This document shows, piece after piece, positions 15,696 through 17,725 of a stretch of 17,725 bases of DNA (position 1 is the first letter of the stretch; every line of letters begins with the position of its first letter). The translations under genes were made by a program, and so were the position numbers. The notes under the pieces are model-generated. The model saw only the letters and a program-made list of their open reading frames with translations. It made no database searches and was not told where the DNA came from. This stretch comes from Pelagophyceae sp. CCMP2097 (lineage: Eukaryota > Sar > Pelagophyceae), in assembly GCA_026770575.1 (NCBI GenBank), contig MU657246.1, forward strand, positions 141,762-159,486, written 5' to 3'.

Positions 15696-17333
15696 CTAGT
15701 CTTCGAGCTTGTTTGGGAGCTTTGCAAGGCTGGCCAGCGCGAGCTTTGAAGCGTCTCGCTTTCGCGCGTCGCGGAGGAAATGTTGGTCCGTTGCTGGGAG
15801 AAAACCCGCAGCCTCGAGCGCGGCCGGCGCGAAGGCGTCAGGTGGAGCGGCCGCTCGGACGACGCGCGTCGCGAGGGGTTCCATAGCCTCGCTTTTCACC
15901 TCCTGGAGGACTCTCATTGCGGTCGAAAACTGGTCCTCGCAAAGCGCGTGGACTTCCGTCCTATACTTCCCAGTGGCCTTCTCTCCTTGTGCGCGCCTTG
16001 ACGAAGGGTCGTGCGAGGCGAAGAATAGTCGGCAGAGGTCTTCGTACGAGACGATTCCGGCGTCGTACTCGAAGCGGACGCACTCGACGGCTTCTCCTTC
16101 GCCTGCCCACGTGCCCGCAGAAGTGCGGAAGACGCCCGGCACGCGCGACCACAAAAGCTGTGCGTTCCAATAGCAGCCCGTCGCGAACTGCGCTATCTGG
16201 AGACTCCGCGACATTTGCAGCGCTTCTGAGAGCGCTTTGGGCAGCTCCGCTAGAGGCAGCGCCACGGGCCGCGACGGGGCGTCGAGATTTTTGGCGAGTG
16301 TCAAAGCGGCGGCGTTGATGCAGTATCGCTTATTCGCGCCGTCGGCGATCAAGTGGCCGAGGTGCGTCAGCGAGCGAGCGCAGAGCACTTCGTCGCCGTT
16401 CTAAGCGTGGATGCGTAAAGCCCCTCCTTGCCATTCTATAATTCTAAGGGGCATGCATAAAGCCCCTCTCCAACGACCGCGGCCCCTCCTCGCCATTCGA
16501 AGGGGCATGCATAAAGCCCCTCTCCAACGACCGCGGCGCGTCACCCTCTGCGACTCGCGCGCGCCCAGGGAGTCTCGACGTGGCCGCGTCGACGGGGCCG
16601 TGACCTCTAGTGGCGCCAAAAGTACAAAGGGACGCACCGCGCCGTCAGGTCGGAGGACAACGTGGTCGTCGGCGATCGGCCGCGTAAACGCGGGCCAGCC
16701 AGACATAGAGTCGTACGCCTCCGCCGCAGAAAAGACCTACGTCACGGTGTCCGCGGTGCAACTCGGCACAAGACTTGTAGGTGCCCCGACCACCGCTCGA
16801 GTCCCCGACCCCTGCTCAAAGTGCCCGTCGACGCTGCGTTTCGCGGGCAGGCCCGAGGCGGCGCAGAGGAAGACGACGCCTTCCGGCGCGTTTGCCCAGT
16901 CTGAAAACGAATGGCCGTCTGCGGAGATGCCCGTGAACGGTGGCTCCGTGGCGCCTTCATAGAGCACCCTCCTTGACATCTCCGGCATTTCGCCAAAGTC
17001 AAAGGCTGCCGCCAGGTCGTAGCCGAGGCTCGAGATTCGCGGGCCGCCGTTTGAGGCTTGGAACGCGGGTTTGTAGAGTTGCCCGTCTCCGACGTAGTCC
17101 TCGGCCGCCTCGCCGTCGCCGAACTTATCGACAAATCCATAACCTTTGTCTTCCCAGAGCCGCTCCTGGCTTTTCTCCAAGTCGATCCAGGTCGGGCCGT
17201 CGCCACCTGTAAGCTTGTAGAGGCCTCGAGCGACGTCGAAATTGTACTCGCCCGACCCGATGGTCATCGTCTTAACACTCCGCGGCGCCAGCGCAGACGC
17301 CGGCGCCGCGGATAACGCCGCGACGATCCACAT
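15696..17333 (-). CDS. Methionine sulfoxide reductase MsrB-MsrA fusion, presequence-bearing
   Basis: MsrB and MsrA reduce methionine-R- and -S-sulfoxide in proteins. Exons: 17333-16845, 16736-16638, 16400-15696 (1293 nt, 430 aa, stop TAG). The presequence MWIVAALSAAPASALAP has an ASA-LAP motif like heterokont plastid signals. About 95 unassigned residues follow. MsrB: RRVLYEGATEPPFTG, CAASGLPVFSAAEAYDSMSG, GWPAFTRPI, CARSLTHLGHLIADG and catalytic RYCIN (Cys about 223). MsrA: ATGCYWNAQLLWSRVPGVF (Cys about 272), then ASHDPSSRRAQGEKATGKYR. Differences from the families: the second Cys of both zinc CxxC pairs is Ser; the resolving-Cys position reads SMSGW; MsrA lacks about a dozen residues after the first strand and has Lys where Asp of the GND motif is expected. 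Intron 1 seems to begin GC (CCC/GCGAAA), chosen because it restores unbroken MsrB alignment. Both catalytic Cys are TGC, not TGA. Confidence 0.88.
16446..16537. repeat. Direct repeat in MsrB-MsrA intron 2
   Basis: A 38-bp block occurs perfectly twice, at 16446-16483 and 16500-16537 (period 54), with a partial diverged copy just upstream. Each block contains a small hairpin, aggggc-atgcataaa-gcccct. It fills much of the 237-nt intron. Confidence 0.85.
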
Positions 17334-17636
17334 TATGGCACAGCGCGAACGCGCACCGCTCCGCCGCGGCGCCGGGCCGCCGCACGGCACCGGGCCTTCA
17401 CGCGGCGCCGGGCCGCCGCACATCTGCGAGTCGCCACTCCGCTGCGCCGAGTCACTCCGCCACACGCCGCCCATGGAGGACGGGCGGCAGAGCGCGCTTC
17501 TAAGGAACGAGGCCGGTGCCTCTGGCGCGGCGGTGCACCCGCCCCGATAACAGAATCCCGATGATCGAGGATTCGCTGAAAATATCGCTGAAAAAAGCAG
17601 GCCCTTGCAAGCTTGTGTGCACACGCCGCACGACGT
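17334..17636. other. 5' flank of the MsrB-MsrA gene
   Basis: A 20-bp unit, cgcggcgccgggccgccgca, occurs perfectly at 17365-17384 and 17401-17420, with a diverged copy between them, about 30-90 bp upstream of the start codon. The frame of the fusion gene is open upstream but this part is low complexity and repeat-derived, so I do not include it in the protein. No clear promoter motif is seen. Confidence 0.55.
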
Positions 17637-17725
17637 TACTCGACAGCGGGCGTCGAGGCGCCGGCGCTGTTTGAGGTGGTCGCCGCAGAAGCACCAAAGA
17701 AGATCGCGATGTTCAACCCGCAAAA
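17637..17725 (+). CDS. Fragment of an OPR-like repeat on the opposite strand (runs off the window)
   Basis: The last 89 bases read in one plus-strand frame as YSTAGVEAPALFEVVAAEAP followed by KKIAMFNPQ. This is nearly a full 37-residue repeat of the kind in the minus-strand gene at 8921-11533. The WA of the repeat is missing at its start; an AG at 17645-17646 could be a splice acceptor. It could be the first visible exon of a second family member, or a dispersed fragment. The frame remains open to the window edge. Confidence 0.6.

Noticed and set aside
15189..15749. Plus-strand frame of 186 codons
   Set aside because: No domain, Arg/Ala-rich, and its end overlaps the last exon of the MsrB-MsrA gene in antisense.

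Overview
The window looks like nuclear DNA of a photosynthetic stramenopile, most likely a pelagophyte related to Aureococcus. The reasons are the very high GC content, several small introns in most genes, Pro-Thr linkers between secreted Cys-rich modules, presequences ending in ASALAP-like motifs (heterokont plastid targeting), an OPR/RAP organelle RNA-binding protein, and an in-frame TGA at the first catalytic Cys of a glutaredoxin (pelagophytes are known for large selenoproteomes). The species is an inference. All exon models were built by eye from reading-frame continuity, splice sites and protein-family conservation.

Layout from left to right. 1-2506 (-) is a partial gene for a secreted protein made of repeated 8-Cys modules, mostly one per phase-2 exon. 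3416-4746 (+) encodes mitochondrial ribosomal protein bL12 in five exons. 5434-6464 (-) encodes a five-exon glutaredoxin with an apparent selenocysteine active site (UPFC). 6465-8920 is gene-poor: it holds a pair of 16-bp inverted repeats, a 23-bp direct repeat, one possible ORF and a frameshifted Sel1-repeat remnant. 8921-11533 (-) is an intronless RRM + OPR-like repeat + RAP + SAP protein. 12068-13398 (-) encodes F-actin capping protein alpha in six exons. 13612-14461 (-) encodes a DUF1279/FAM210-like membrane protein in four exons. 15696-17333 (-) encodes an MsrB-MsrA fusion in three exons. The right edge carries a piece of another OPR repeat on the + strand.

There is no operon logic. The themes are organelle function (bL12m, FAM210-like, OPR-RAP, both redox enzymes carry N-terminal presequences), thiol/selenol redox repair (glutaredoxin, MsrB-MsrA), and rapid repeat turnover inside genes and introns. 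Splice sites are distinctive: 11 of 24 modelled introns begin GTGCG, three appear to be GC-AG, and 17 of 24 end in TAG. The best candidates for follow-up are the seleno-glutaredoxin, the unnamed 8-Cys modular secreted protein, the RRM-OPR-RAP-SAP protein with its 3-repeat duplication, and the MsrB-MsrA fusion with altered metal and active-site positions.
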